Source: Aquimarina mycalae (GTDB lineage Bacteria; Bacteroidota; Bacteroidia; Flavobacteriales; Flavobacteriaceae). Taken from it: a stretch of DNA of 64,000 nt. Shown one piece after another: positions 27,167 to 35,895 of the stretch (position 1 is the first letter of the stretch; each line of letters begins with the position of its first letter). The position numbers and the translations under genes are program-made. The stretch lies in contig NZ_JARYGY010000003.1 in the NCBI RefSeq assembly GCF_029906345.1, positions 372,001 through 436,000 of the forward strand, in the 5' to 3' direction. Below the pieces are notes generated by a model. The model made no database searches. It was not told the DNA's origin and saw only the letters and a program-made list of their open reading frames with translations.

Positions 27167-28612
27167 ATGCCTATTACTATTATGGGAGACAAAGAATTCG
27201 AATCTGTCCCCTCACTTAAGAGTAAAGCCTTACGTATTAATCTAAATGCCAATATCTATGGTACTTTTGCAGAAATTGGTGCTGGTCAAGAAACAGCCCG
27301 TAATTTCTTTCGAGCAGGAGGTGCTTCTGGTACTATTGCAAAGGCTATGAGTGCCTATGACAAAGACTTTAGTGATGCAATCTATGGAATTGAGGATGAT
27401 AAACGCTATGTTACAGAGGCTCGTCTAAAAAAAATGTTGAAACACGAAGTGCGTCTTATCGAAGAACGCATTACACGGGAAAAACATCCTAATAAATTGT
27501 TTTTTAGTTATGCTAATACAGTAGCTACTATTGATTTTGCTAAAAAATATAAAGGACACGGCTGGGTTGGTATCCGATATCAAACCAAACCCGATGAAGA
27601 TTACAATGAAATTATACTTCATATTCGTTTTCATGAAAACGATGCCAAGTTACAGCAAATGACTTTGGGAGTATTAGGAGTTAACCTTATTTATGGAGCA
27701 TACTATAAATATGATAACCCTAAAAAGTTATTGAGATATTTATATGATCATTTAGATAAAGATCAAATTGAAATTGACACCATTAATTTTTCGGGACCTC
27801 GATTTAAGAAGGTAGATAATCGATTAATGAGCTTGCAACTGGTTAAAAATGGAATGACAGAAGCTGTCATGTTTGGACCAGATGGTAATAATGTATTACC
27901 TGCAGCTGTTCTATACAAAAAGAATATTCTTGCGCTTAGAGGAAGTTTTAGACCTGTGACTAAGGTAAACATGGATATTTACAAAAAGGCGCATAATATG
28001 TTCCTTAATGAAAATAAAGTAAATAAAGATAAAACTATAGAGATTTTCGAGATTACGTTATCTAACCTTAGAGCCGAAGGAGAAATCGATGAAGAAGATT
28101 TCATGTCAAGAGCTCGTTTGTTATGTTCTCTTGGGCAAACCGTTATGATATCCAATTTCCAGGAATATTATAAAGTAGTAGAATATTTCTCTAATTATAC
28201 CAAAGAGCGAATGGCATTAGCTATGGGAGTTAATAACCTGATTGACATCTTTGATGAGAAATATTATAGACACCTTAGTGGTGGGATTTTAGAAGCTTTT
28301 GGTAAGCTCTTCTTTAAAGATCTAAAAGTGTACCTATATCCCTTAAAAAATGCTAAAACTGGTACACTAACTACAAGCGAAACTCTTAAAGTACATCCAA
28401 GAATGAAAGAATTATATAAATTCTTTAAGTATAATGGTAAACTACAAGATATTGTAGATTATGATCCGTCTATTATGGATATATTCTCAAGAGAAGTACT
28501 GCAAAAGATTCAAGATGGAGAACCTGGCTGGGAAGAACAATTACCAGAACTAATTCCAGAAATGATTAAGGAAAATAATTTCTTTGGGTATAAACAAGCT
28601 GAAACAGTGTAG
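27167..28612 (+). CDS. conserved protein of unknown function (481 aa)
   Basis: This is a soluble protein with no signal peptide or membrane segment. Conserved-looking stretches include TFAEIGAGQETARNFFRAGG (about 34-53), HGWVGIRYQTKP, LGVLGVNLIYGAYYKYDNP, INFSGPRF and VMFGPDGNNVLPAAVLY. Gly-rich turns near residues 38-54 resemble a nucleotide-binding loop but do not form a Walker motif. I recall homologues under unrelated names such as TonB-dependent receptor, which does not fit a protein lacking both export signal and barrel strands. It is monocistronic and ends before a 17 bp perfect hairpin. Confidence 0.85.
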   Translation: MPITIMGDKEFESVPSLKSKALRINLNANIYGTFAEIGAGQETARNFFRAGGASGTIAKAMSAYDKDFSDAIYGIEDDKRYVTEARLKKMLKHEVRLIEERITREKHPNKLFFSYANTVATIDFAKKYKGHGWVGIRYQTKPDEDYNEIILHIRFHENDAKLQQMTLGVLGVNLIYGAYYKYDNPKKLLRYLYDHLDKDQIEIDTINFSGPRFKKVDNRLMSLQLVKNGMTEAVMFGPDGNNVLPAAVLYKKNILALRGSFRPVTKVNMDIYKKAHNMFLNENKVNKDKTIEIFEITLSNLRAEGEIDEEDFMSRARLLCSLGQTVMISNFQEYYKVVEYFSNYTKERMALAMGVNNLIDIFDEKYYRHLSGGILEAFGKLFFKDLKVYLYPLKNAKTGTLTTSETLKVHPRMKELYKFFKYNGKLQDIVDYDPSIMDIFSREVLQKIQDGEPGWEEQLPELIPEMIKENNFFGYKQAETV

Positions 28613-28658
28613 TGCTAGATATTAAATTTTATCCGCACACTAATATACAATCACTTAT

Positions 28659-28697
28659 AAACTGGTGTATAGTTACCCTTTAACTATACACCAGTTT
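28659..28697. terminator. 17 bp perfect hairpin after the 481-residue protein
   Basis: AAACTGGTGTATAGTTA at 28659-28675 pairs perfectly with 28681-28697 across a CCCTT loop. No long T run follows, so it may act as a transcript-end stabiliser or a processing site as well as a terminator. Confidence 0.6.
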
Positions 28698-28737
28698 ACG
28701 TTAATTTGATTAGCCCAAAAAAAAACAGCTTATTAAA

Positions 28738-29274
28738 ATGAAAATTTTACTGTTTGGAGCATCTGGTTCAGGAACCACAACATTGGGAATTGAAATTGAG
28801 AAAAAAACAGCTTATAAACATTTAGACGTTGACGATTATTATTGGAAGAAGACTATACCACCCTTTCAAGAAAAAATACCATTGATAGAGCGTAATGAAA
28901 ATCTGAAAATCGATTTCAATACATTTGAAAATGTAATTGTGAGTGGTTCGATGGTGAGTTGGGGAAAAGAATGGGAAACAGCCTTTGATTTAGGGGTTTT
29001 CATCCGATTAGAAAACACCAAAAGAATGGAACGGCTTAGAAAAAGGGAAGCTGAGCGTTATGGAGAAAAGCTTCTGACTGATCAAAAAACTAAAAAGAAT
29101 TCCGAGGCTTTTTTAGCATGGGCTAATCAATATGAAAACCCGCATTTTAAAGGTAGATCTTTAAAAATTCATAATGATTGGATTGAATTACTCAATTGTA
29201 AAGTATTGAGATTAGATGGAGAAACTGAATTGAATGATAAAGTAAAAAAAATATTAGCAGAAATAAATACCTAA
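28738..29274 (+). CDS. P-loop nucleotide kinase-like protein
   Basis: This 178-residue protein has the P-loop FGASGSGTTTLG at residues 5-16 and the HLDVDDYYWKKT segment typical of adenylate kinase-related FlaR/topology-modulation proteins. A later RLRKREAERYGE stretch resembles the lid. It is cytoplasmic. The family phosphorylates small molecules or nucleotides, but specific substrates are mostly unknown. Family-level naming is safe; anything more precise is not. Confidence 0.8.
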   Translation: MKILLFGASGSGTTTLGIEIEKKTAYKHLDVDDYYWKKTIPPFQEKIPLIERNENLKIDFNTFENVIVSGSMVSWGKEWETAFDLGVFIRLENTKRMERLRKREAERYGEKLLTDQKTKKNSEAFLAWANQYENPHFKGRSLKIHNDWIELLNCKVLRLDGETELNDKVKKILAEINT

Positions 29275-29386
29275 TACCATATATAAAACATTGAGCTCTG
29301 TATTAAAATTTACCCAAAAGTCATTGCATATTTACATTGATTTCACATAAGGCACTTTAAAATAGAAACATCAAGACTACAAAATT

Positions 29387-29815
29387 ATGTCAGAATTACA
29401 CATAAAAACGAACCCAAAGGTTGCATCGGTTTACCATAATTATTCTGATTTTGTTCGTGAAAAAATAACTCATCTTCGTAACTTAATTATAGAAACAGCA
29501 GAAGAAATAGAGGAAATAACTTCTATAGAAGAAACTCTAAAATGGGGAGAACCTAGTTTTTTAACGAAAAAAGGAAGTACTATAAGAATTGATTGGAAAA
29601 AAAGTAAGCCTGATCAATACGGAATGTATTTTCAGTGTACAAGTAAATTAGTCACCACCTTCAGAGTTATATATAAAGACACTTTTCAATTCGAAGGGAA
29701 TCGAGCAATAATTTTTCCGATACAAGAAGACATTCCAAAAAAAGAATTGCAAAATTGTATTAGAGCAGCCTTGACCTATCACACTGTAAAGCATTTACCT
29801 ACATTAGGAATATAA
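29387..29815 (+). CDS. DUF1801 domain protein
   Basis: This 142-residue protein has the DUF1801 pattern: EETLKWGEPSFLTKKGSTIRI, followed by YGMYFQC and a final helix ending CIRAALTYHTVKHLP. It is smaller than the DUF1801/YdeI protein at 18390-18980 and lacks the YdeI C-terminal extension. It is cytoplasmic with no assigned reaction. Confidence 0.85.
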   Translation: MSELHIKTNPKVASVYHNYSDFVREKITHLRNLIIETAEEIEEITSIEETLKWGEPSFLTKKGSTIRIDWKKSKPDQYGMYFQCTSKLVTTFRVIYKDTFQFEGNRAIIFPIQEDIPKKELQNCIRAALTYHTVKHLPTLGI

Positions 29816-29849
29816 AAAAAGCATATAAATAATTATTTATATGCTTTTT
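29816..29849. terminator. perfect 34 bp palindrome, bidirectional terminator
   Basis: AAAAAGCATATAAATAA is directly followed by its exact reverse complement. The A and T runs at its ends serve both the DUF1801 gene on the plus strand and bcp on the minus strand. Confidence 0.8.
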
Positions 29850-29893
29850 ATTTTAAGGAATGTATTATTCAGAAAAAGTATCTATACGGTAAA

Positions 29894-30343
29894 CTATAAT
29901 ATTTGCGCAGTATGATCCTTTGTTTTTACCTTTAAAATAACCTCAGAAAGCACCCCATTTTCATCAATTACAAAAGTTGTGCGATGAATTCCGTCATATT
30001 CTTTACCCATGAATTTTTTAGGACCCCAAACTCCAAATGCTTCAATGACTTTCTTATCTTCATCTGCAAGTAACGGATAAGGTAATTCATATTTATTTTT
30101 GAAATTCTGTTGTCGTTTTGCACTATCTGCACTTACTCCTAAAATTTCGTATCCTTGCGCTTGAAAAGTTTGGTAATTATCTTTCAGGTTACAGGCTTCA
30201 GCTGTACATCCTGGAGTACTGGCTTTAGGATAGAAAAAAACGACCAGTTTTTTCCCTTTATAATCTTCTAAGCTAATGGTATTTCCATCTTGATCCAGTG
30301 CTGAGAAGTTAGGAGCTTTGTCTCCTACTTTTAATGTTGTCAT
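29894..30343 (-). CDS. bcp: thioredoxin-dependent thiol peroxidase (Bcp/PrxQ)
   Basis: This 149-residue peroxiredoxin reduces hydrogen peroxide and organic hydroperoxides using thioredoxin. The peroxidatic Cys is C46 in STPGCTAEAC and the resolving Cys is C51, the five-residue spacing of the PrxQ class. It has the full length of the family and is cytoplasmic. It is divergent from nth across 169 bp; I recall this pairing from other Flavobacteriia. Confidence 0.95.
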   Translation of the reverse strand: MTTLKVGDKAPNFSALDQDGNTISLEDYKGKKLVVFFYPKASTPGCTAEACNLKDNYQTFQAQGYEILGVSADSAKRQQNFKNKYELPYPLLADEDKKVIEAFGVWGPKKFMGKEYDGIHRTTFVIDENGVLSEVILKVKTKDHTAQIL

Positions 30344-30512
30344 GCTTTAACGATTAGTGTGAAAAATAAAAAATAAAAACATGTATCTATGTTTTCGATA
30401 AAATTAATGTAAAAATTATAATCCCATATTCTTTTATCAAAAATTTATGCCTTGTTAAACCATATACTTCCCTTAAAATATTTCTTACTTTAGCATAAAA
30501 TATACTATTAAC

Positions 30513-31163
30513 ATGACCAAACAGGAAAAGGTAGATTTCACCATAAAGACACTTAAAGAATTATATCCCACTATTCCGATTCCGTTAGATCACAAAGACC
30601 CTTACACCTTACTCATAGCAGTATTAATGAGTGCTCAAAGTACAGATGTTAGAGTAAATCAAATCACTCCTCTCCTATTCGAACGCGCAGATAATCCATA
30701 TACAATGATAAAATTATCTGTAGAAGAAATACGAGAAATCATAAAACCTGTTGGTTTAAGTCCCATGAAATCTAAAGGAATCCATGGACTTTCAAAGATT
30801 TTAATTGAAAAGCATAACGGACAGGTTCCTCAGAGTTTTGAAGCTTTAGAAGAATTACCAGCGGTAGGACATAAAACTGCAAGTGTAGTTATGTCGCAAG
30901 CCTTTGGTGTTCCTGCATTTCCCGTAGATACGCATATACATCGCTTAATGTATCGATGGGGGTTTAGTAATGGTAAAAATGTAACACAAACAGAAAAAGA
31001 CGCAAAGCGTTTATTTCCAAGGGAATTATGGAATGATCTTCATTTACAAATTATTTGGTATGGAAGAGAATACTCTCCTGCCAGAGGTTGGAACCTTGAT
31101 CAAGATATCATTACCAAAACTATTGGGAGAAAGACTGTAATTAACGAGTATAGAAAAAAATAA
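30513..31163 (+). CDS. nth: endonuclease III-type DNA glycosylase without iron-sulfur cluster cysteines
   Basis: This 216-residue base-excision repair enzyme removes oxidised pyrimidines. The helix-hairpin-helix ELPAVGHKTASVV holds the catalytic K121, and D139 lies in PVDTHIHR. The C-terminal segment that normally has four cysteines (C-x6-C-x2-C-x5-C) reads SPARGWNLDQDIITKTIG here, so all four are gone and no 4Fe-4S cluster can form. Catalytic residues and length are otherwise normal, so this looks like a lineage-level loss rather than decay. A hairpin terminator begins at the stop codon. Confidence 0.93.
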   Translation: MTKQEKVDFTIKTLKELYPTIPIPLDHKDPYTLLIAVLMSAQSTDVRVNQITPLLFERADNPYTMIKLSVEEIREIIKPVGLSPMKSKGIHGLSKILIEKHNGQVPQSFEALEELPAVGHKTASVVMSQAFGVPAFPVDTHIHRLMYRWGFSNGKNVTQTEKDAKRLFPRELWNDLHLQIIWYGREYSPARGWNLDQDIITKTIGRKTVINEYRKK

Positions 31164-31193
31164 AAGACCTGTTTCAAATGAGACAGGTCTTTT
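31162..31193. terminator. bidirectional terminator after nth and the 49-residue gene
   Basis: AAAGACCTGTTTC pairs with GAGACAGGTCTTT around a short AAAT loop, with one G-U pair. Flanking A and T runs let it work in both directions. It overlaps the nth stop codon. Confidence 0.8.
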
Positions 31194-31206
31194 ACAAAGT
31201 TTAGTT

Positions 31207-31356
31207 TTAATTTAGAAGTGCTTCAAACTTCATATTTTTATAATCTATAACACTTAAAGCCTTTGAGTAATTCAAAAGAAAATCTACTGTAATTTTCTTT
31301 GGTACTAATTGTTGTTGCTCCTCTTTTCGAGAAGACTTAAAGTAAAATTTTGCCAT
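31207..31356 (-). CDS. 49-residue conserved-looking small protein downstream of the sigma factor
   Basis: A 50-codon reading frame starts at the ATG complementary to 31354-31356 and stops at 31207. The product begins MAKFYFKSSRKEEQQQ, contains VPKKITVDFLLNYSKAL and ends FEALLN. It has a basic N terminus and an amphipathic helix, with no export signal. It lies 74 bp after the ECF sigma factor on the same strand and ends 14 bp before the terminator shared with nth, so it fits as the last gene of that unit. I recall similar small proteins at this place in other Flavobacteriia but cannot verify it here. Confidence 0.7.
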   Translation of the reverse strand: MAKFYFKSSRKEEQQQLVPKKITVDFLLNYSKALSVIDYKNMKFEALLN

Positions 31357-31430
31357 ATTAATTAATCTTAAATTAAGGGTTATTTATAGTAAATAACGAG
31401 GCAAATAATACTTTATTGCATAAAGAAATG

Positions 31431-32015
31431 TTAATTTGTTAAAACGATATTGTTTTTCTCAATAACCTTTCTCAAGTTAATCAATGCATATCTCATACGT
31501 CCTAAAGCTGTATTGATGCTTACACCTGTCTTATCTGATATCTCCTTAAAACTCATATCACGATACATACGCATCACTAATACTTCTTTTTGATCTTCAG
31601 GAAGTTCTTGTATTAAATTACGAAGATCTTCTTCAACTTGGTCTTTTATAATTCTTTTTTCGGCATTCAAATCTCCATCGCTAATAATAGAAAAAATACT
31701 AAACTCTCCATTATCTTCAAACTTAGGCATACGATTTCCTTTTCTAAAGTGGTCAATAACCAAGTTGTGCGCAATACGCATTACCCATGGTAGAAATTTT
31801 CCTTCTTCGTTATATTTTCCAAGTTTTAAAGTACGTATCACTTTAATAAATGTATCCTGAAAAATATCCTCAGATACATCACGATCAAATACTTTAGAGT
31901 AAATAAAACTGTAAATACGTTGTTTATGTCTTTCGATCAGTGTAGATAAAGCGCTTTCATCGCCTTTGATGTAATTGTTAACCAGAACTGCATCTGATAT
32001 TTTGTAATCCTTCAT
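31431..32015 (-). CDS. ECF-type RNA polymerase sigma factor
   Basis: This 194-residue sigma factor has region 2 (RIYSFIYSKVFDRDVSEDIFQDTFIKVI, about 32-60, and PWVMRIAHNLVIDHFRKGNR, about 76-95) and region 4 (LPEDQKEVLVMRMYRDMSFKEISDKTGVSINTALGRMRYA, about 139-178). No anti-sigma gene with a zinc motif or membrane anchor follows; the next gene is the 49-residue protein. It is divergent from uvrA. The gene is in the same place in many Flavobacteriia (from memory), which suggests a housekeeping rather than a locally specialised sigma. Confidence 0.92.
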   Translation of the reverse strand: MKDYKISDAVLVNNYIKGDESALSTLIERHKQRIYSFIYSKVFDRDVSEDIFQDTFIKVIRTLKLGKYNEEGKFLPWVMRIAHNLVIDHFRKGNRMPKFEDNGEFSIFSIISDGDLNAEKRIIKDQVEEDLRNLIQELPEDQKEVLVMRMYRDMSFKEISDKTGVSINTALGRMRYALINLRKVIEKNNIVLTN

Positions 32016-32226
32016 ACCTATTACTTTATTTTAGTACCAACAAGCTTGGGGCTCGGGCTATGTTAAACTTTAAAGTAAAGGTGTGCTATAGGCAGTTATT
32101 TTTTAGATTTTGGTTCAATTACAGGGGCTAATATAATAACAATCCTCGAGAATCAAACTATTTCTTGTTAATTTTTTTAACTTAACTTTCAATATCAATC
32201 CTCTTTACTACTTCTCAACTAATCGT

Positions 32227-32234
32227 TATATTTG
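32227..32234 (+). promoter_or_regulatory. -7 box TATATTTG of the uvrA promoter
   Basis: TATATTTG matches the Bacteroidota -7 consensus TAnnTTTG. It lies 21 bp before the ATG at 32256 and overlaps an in-frame TTG, which rules out that TTG as a start because transcription would begin after it. No convincing -33 TTG is seen. Confidence 0.6.
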
Positions 32235-32255
32235 CGCTCTTACCGCATATTCACT

Positions 32256-35036
32256 ATGATTCAAGACATTACGACTTTAGATTCTAAGCATAATATATTA
32301 ATTAAAGGAGCTAAGCTTCATAATCTCAAAAATTTGGATGCAGCCATTCCAAGAAATAAACTAGTGGTAATCACTGGGTTATCTGGATCGGGTAAATCTA
32401 GTTTAGCTTTTGATACGTTATATGCAGAAGGTCAACGTAGATATGTAGAGAGTTTATCTTCTTATGCCCGACAATTTTTAGGAAGATTAAACAAACCCAA
32501 AGTCGATTATATAAAGGGTATAGCACCAGCAATTGCAATTGAACAAAAGGTGAACTCCACCAATCCGCGATCTACTGTTGGAACTACTACAGAAATTTAT
32601 GACTATCTAAAATTACTCTTTGCCAGAATTGGCAAAACCTACTCACCTATTTCTGGTAATCAGGTCAAAAAAGATACTGTTACCGATGTTATTGAATATA
32701 TAAAAACGTTTAAAGAAGGTGAAAAATTACTCCTCCTTGCTCCTATTCATGTAGAAAATGGCCGTACAACCGAAGAAAAATTAAAAGTACTACAACAACA
32801 AGGATATGCTCGTGTAAAAATTAATGATACAGTTAGTAGAATAGAAGAAGTACATATTACAAAAAAAGATACGGTACATCTTGTTATAGATCGTATCATA
32901 AAAAGAGATGAAGAAGATTTCTATAATCGACTTGCAGATGCTGTAAGCTCAGCTTTTTTTGAAGGAAAAGGCACTTGTTTTGTAGAGACGCTACTAGATA
33001 GTAGTGTACGACAATTTAGTAATAAATTTGAGTTAGACGGAATTACATTTCTAGAACCTAATGTACATTTATTTAGTTTTAATAATCCATATGGCGCTTG
33101 TCCTGAATGCGAAGGCTATGGAGATGTTATTGGTATTGATGAAGATTTAGTGGTTCCTAATACTTCACTTAGTGTATTCGAAGGTGCTATTTTTCCTTGG
33201 AAAGGAGATACAATGGGTTGGTATAAAGACCAACTTGTTAATAATGCGTATAAATTTGATTTTCCTATTCATAAACCATACTTCGAATTATCTCTCGCAG
33301 ATAAGGAATTACTATGGAAAGGAAATAAATATTTTGAAGGAATAGATAGTTTCTTTATAGAATTAGAAGCTAAAGCTTATAAAATACAGAATCGTGTAAT
33401 GCTTTCACGCTATCGCGGAAAGACAAAATGTGCGACTTGTAAAGGAAAACGTCTTCGTTCAGAAACAAATTATGTAAAAATTGGTGATGCTACATTGACT
33501 GATTTAGTCGAAAAACCGTTAAATGAATTAGCGGATTTTTTCAAAAATCTGACGTTAAATGAATATGATGCTCAAATAGGAAAGCGTTTGCTAAAAGAAA
33601 TCAACAGCAGGCTAGAATTTCTTGATAATGTAGGACTACAATACTTAACATTAAATAGAAAATCAAATACACTATCTGGTGGTGAGTCTCAGCGAATCAA
33701 CCTAGCAACTTCTTTGGGTAGTAGTTTGGTAGGATCAATGTATATTTTAGATGAACCAAGTATAGGTTTACATCCCAAAGACACAGAAAAATTAATCAAA
33801 GTGTTATTGTCTTTAAGAGATTTAGGTAATACAGTTATCGTGGTAGAACATGATGAGGATATTATGAAAGCTGCTGATGAGATATTAGATATTGGGCCAG
33901 AAGCAGGAACCTTTGGTGGACATCTGGTAGCTACTGGAACTTTTGACCAAATTTTAAAAGCAGATTCTCTTACCGCAAAATATTTAAATGGTGATTTAAC
34001 TATAGAAATCCAAAAAAAAAGACAAACTTCTAAATATTATTTAGAGATCCTAGGAGCACGAGAAAATAACTTAAAAAATATTGATGTAAAAATTCCTTTG
34101 GGTATTTTTACAGCAGTTACTGGGGTTTCAGGTAGTGGAAAAAGTACTTTAATAAAGAAAATAGTATATCCATCTGTATTAAAACAATTAGGAGGATATG
34201 GAGAAAAAGCTGGTCAATTTACAGAGTTAAAAGGTAATTACAGTAATATTAAACACGTAGAATTTGTCGATCAAAACCCAATAGGTCGTTCTTCTAGATC
34301 TAATCCTGTAACCTATATTAAAGCTTACGATGATATTCGTAGTTTATTTGCAAGTCAGAAACTATCTAAGATACGTAATTATCAATCCAAGCACTTTTCT
34401 TTTAATGTTGATGGAGGTCGTTGTGAAACTTGTAAAGGCGAAGGTGAAGTTACCATCGAAATGCAGTTTATGGCAGATGTGCATCTGGAATGTGAGACTT
34501 GTGGAGGAAAACGATTTAAAAAAGATGTATTAGAGGTTACTTTTGAAGATAAAAATATTGATGATATCCTCACGATGACCATTGATAATGCCATCGATTT
34601 CTTTTCTGAAAATAATCAAACTAAAATCATTCGCAAGTTACAACCTTTACAGGATGTAGGACTCGGATACGTACAGTTAGGGCAAAGCTCCTCTACGCTA
34701 TCTGGTGGTGAGGCACAACGAATAAAACTAGCATCTTTTCTGGTAAAAGGAAATACAAAAGATAAAGCCTTGTTTATTTTTGATGAACCTACTACAGGAT
34801 TGCATTTTCACGATATTAAAAAACTACTGAAATCATTTAATGAACTGATAGATAAAGGACATTCAATTTTGGTGATCGAACATAATCTGGATTTAGTAAA
34901 ATGCGCCGATTATGTAATTGATTTAGGGCCTGAAGGTGGTAAAAACGGAGGGAATGTTGTAGCACAAGGAACTCCTGAAGAACTAAGCAAAAACAAAAAA
35001 TCGTATACAGGTCAGTATCTAAAGGAAAAGCTATAA
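32256..35036 (+). CDS. uvrA: UvrABC excision nuclease subunit A
   Basis: UvrA is the damage-recognition ATPase of nucleotide excision repair and acts as a dimer with UvrB. Both ABC modules are complete. The first has Walker A GLSGSGKSS and signature LSGGESQR; the second has GVSGSGKST and LSGGEAQR. Zinc-binding CxxC pairs are visible at CPEC, CATC, CETC(KGEG) and CETC(GGKR). Length is 926 residues, close to the usual 940. I chose the ATG at 32256 (MIQDITTLD) because the TTG at 32232 lies inside the promoter. Confidence 0.97.
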   Translation: MIQDITTLDSKHNILIKGAKLHNLKNLDAAIPRNKLVVITGLSGSGKSSLAFDTLYAEGQRRYVESLSSYARQFLGRLNKPKVDYIKGIAPAIAIEQKVNSTNPRSTVGTTTEIYDYLKLLFARIGKTYSPISGNQVKKDTVTDVIEYIKTFKEGEKLLLLAPIHVENGRTTEEKLKVLQQQGYARVKINDTVSRIEEVHITKKDTVHLVIDRIIKRDEEDFYNRLADAVSSAFFEGKGTCFVETLLDSSVRQFSNKFELDGITFLEPNVHLFSFNNPYGACPECEGYGDVIGIDEDLVVPNTSLSVFEGAIFPWKGDTMGWYKDQLVNNAYKFDFPIHKPYFELSLADKELLWKGNKYFEGIDSFFIELEAKAYKIQNRVMLSRYRGKTKCATCKGKRLRSETNYVKIGDATLTDLVEKPLNELADFFKNLTLNEYDAQIGKRLLKEINSRLEFLDNVGLQYLTLNRKSNTLSGGESQRINLATSLGSSLVGSMYILDEPSIGLHPKDTEKLIKVLLSLRDLGNTVIVVEHDEDIMKAADEILDIGPEAGTFGGHLVATGTFDQILKADSLTAKYLNGDLTIEIQKKRQTSKYYLEILGARENNLKNIDVKIPLGIFTAVTGVSGSGKSTLIKKIVYPSVLKQLGGYGEKAGQFTELKGNYSNIKHVEFVDQNPIGRSSRSNPVTYIKAYDDIRSLFASQKLSKIRNYQSKHFSFNVDGGRCETCKGEGEVTIEMQFMADVHLECETCGGKRFKKDVLEVTFEDKNIDDILTMTIDNAIDFFSENNQTKIIRKLQPLQDVGLGYVQLGQSSSTLSGGEAQRIKLASFLVKGNTKDKALFIFDEPTTGLHFHDIKKLLKSFNELIDKGHSILVIEHNLDLVKCADYVIDLGPEGGKNGGNVVAQGTPEELSKNKKSYTGQYLKEKL

Positions 35037-35123
35037 AATATTAACAAAATTGTAATACATATACTGTAAATAAAGACAAAGTATTTCGGCTAAGTACTAA
35101 TAATAACTATAAAGCCAAAGACG

Positions 35124-35768
35124 ATGTCTCTTACTGAACAATTAAAAACTCGCGCTGCTCAATCTGCTGCTAAATATCCTGAAACGATTCATAAAATAAT
35201 GAATAATGGGATTGCTATACTAAAAGATGCTCAACTTGTAGATAGGGCGTTAAAAACTGGAGATAAAATTCCTGAAATAATACTACCTAATGCAGCAAAT
35301 CAAAATGTATCAGTTCAGGAACTATTAGTGACTAATAAAGTAATCCTTTCTTTCTACCGTGGTGGTTGGTGTCCCTATTGTAATATGGAACTGAGAGCAT
35401 TACAAAACTCCCTAGATGAATTCGAAAAATTAGGAGCAACTCTAGTTGCTATAAGTCCAGAAATACCAGATAACTCTTTAACTACTTCAGAAAAGAATAA
35501 CTTAAGTTTTGAAGTTCTTTCCGATCTTGATAATAAAATAGCCAAAGCATTCAACCTAGTATTTACATTGCCTAAAGACCTAATAGAAGTCTACAAAGGA
35601 TTCGGAATTGATTTAACACAAAGTAATGGCAATCAAGATCATCAATTACCTATATCCGCAACCTATATTATCGATCAAGACGGAACTATTAGCTACGACT
35701 TCATCAAGGAAGATTACAAAGAAAGAGCTGATCCAGAAAAAATAATCAAGCATTTAAAAATCAAGTGA
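35124..35768 (+). CDS. peroxiredoxin-like protein (AhpC/TSA superfamily)
   Basis: This 214-residue protein has a thioredoxin fold with the pattern FYRGGWCPYCNMEL (C83 and C86), the CxxC version seen in the PRX-like-2 branch. An extra N-terminal helical region of about 45 residues precedes it. It is cytoplasmic and probably reduces peroxides or disulfides. It stands between uvrA and the sigma-54-type promoter of the first YxxYGR protein. Confidence 0.88.
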   Translation: MSLTEQLKTRAAQSAAKYPETIHKIMNNGIAILKDAQLVDRALKTGDKIPEIILPNAANQNVSVQELLVTNKVILSFYRGGWCPYCNMELRALQNSLDEFEKLGATLVAISPEIPDNSLTTSEKNNLSFEVLSDLDNKIAKAFNLVFTLPKDLIEVYKGFGIDLTQSNGNQDHQLPISATYIIDQDGTISYDFIKEDYKERADPEKIIKHLKIK

Positions 35769-35812
35769 TTACACCTTGTTTTGAGTAAATTTTCTTATAA
35801 CTAAAAAAATTT

Positions 35813-35829
35813 TGGCACGCGATTTGGTT
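35813..35829 (+). promoter_or_regulatory. sigma-54-type promoter (TGGCAC-N5-TTGG)
   Basis: TGGCAC at 35813-35818, five bases, then TTGGTT matches the -24 element exactly and the -12 element with GG in place of GC. The ATG is 67 bp downstream. It shares the TTTTGGCAC flank with the site at 40122. Confidence 0.6.
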
Positions 35830-35895
35830 ACTTATTAATCAAATAGCGGAAACCGAAAAGCTAATGAGTAGGTAAAAACCCAAAACATTTTAGTT

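Noticed and set aside
32232..32255. Upstream TTG start for uvrA
   Set aside because: The TTG is part of the -7 box TATATTTG; transcription would start after it, and the ATG at 32256 matches the usual UvrA N terminus.
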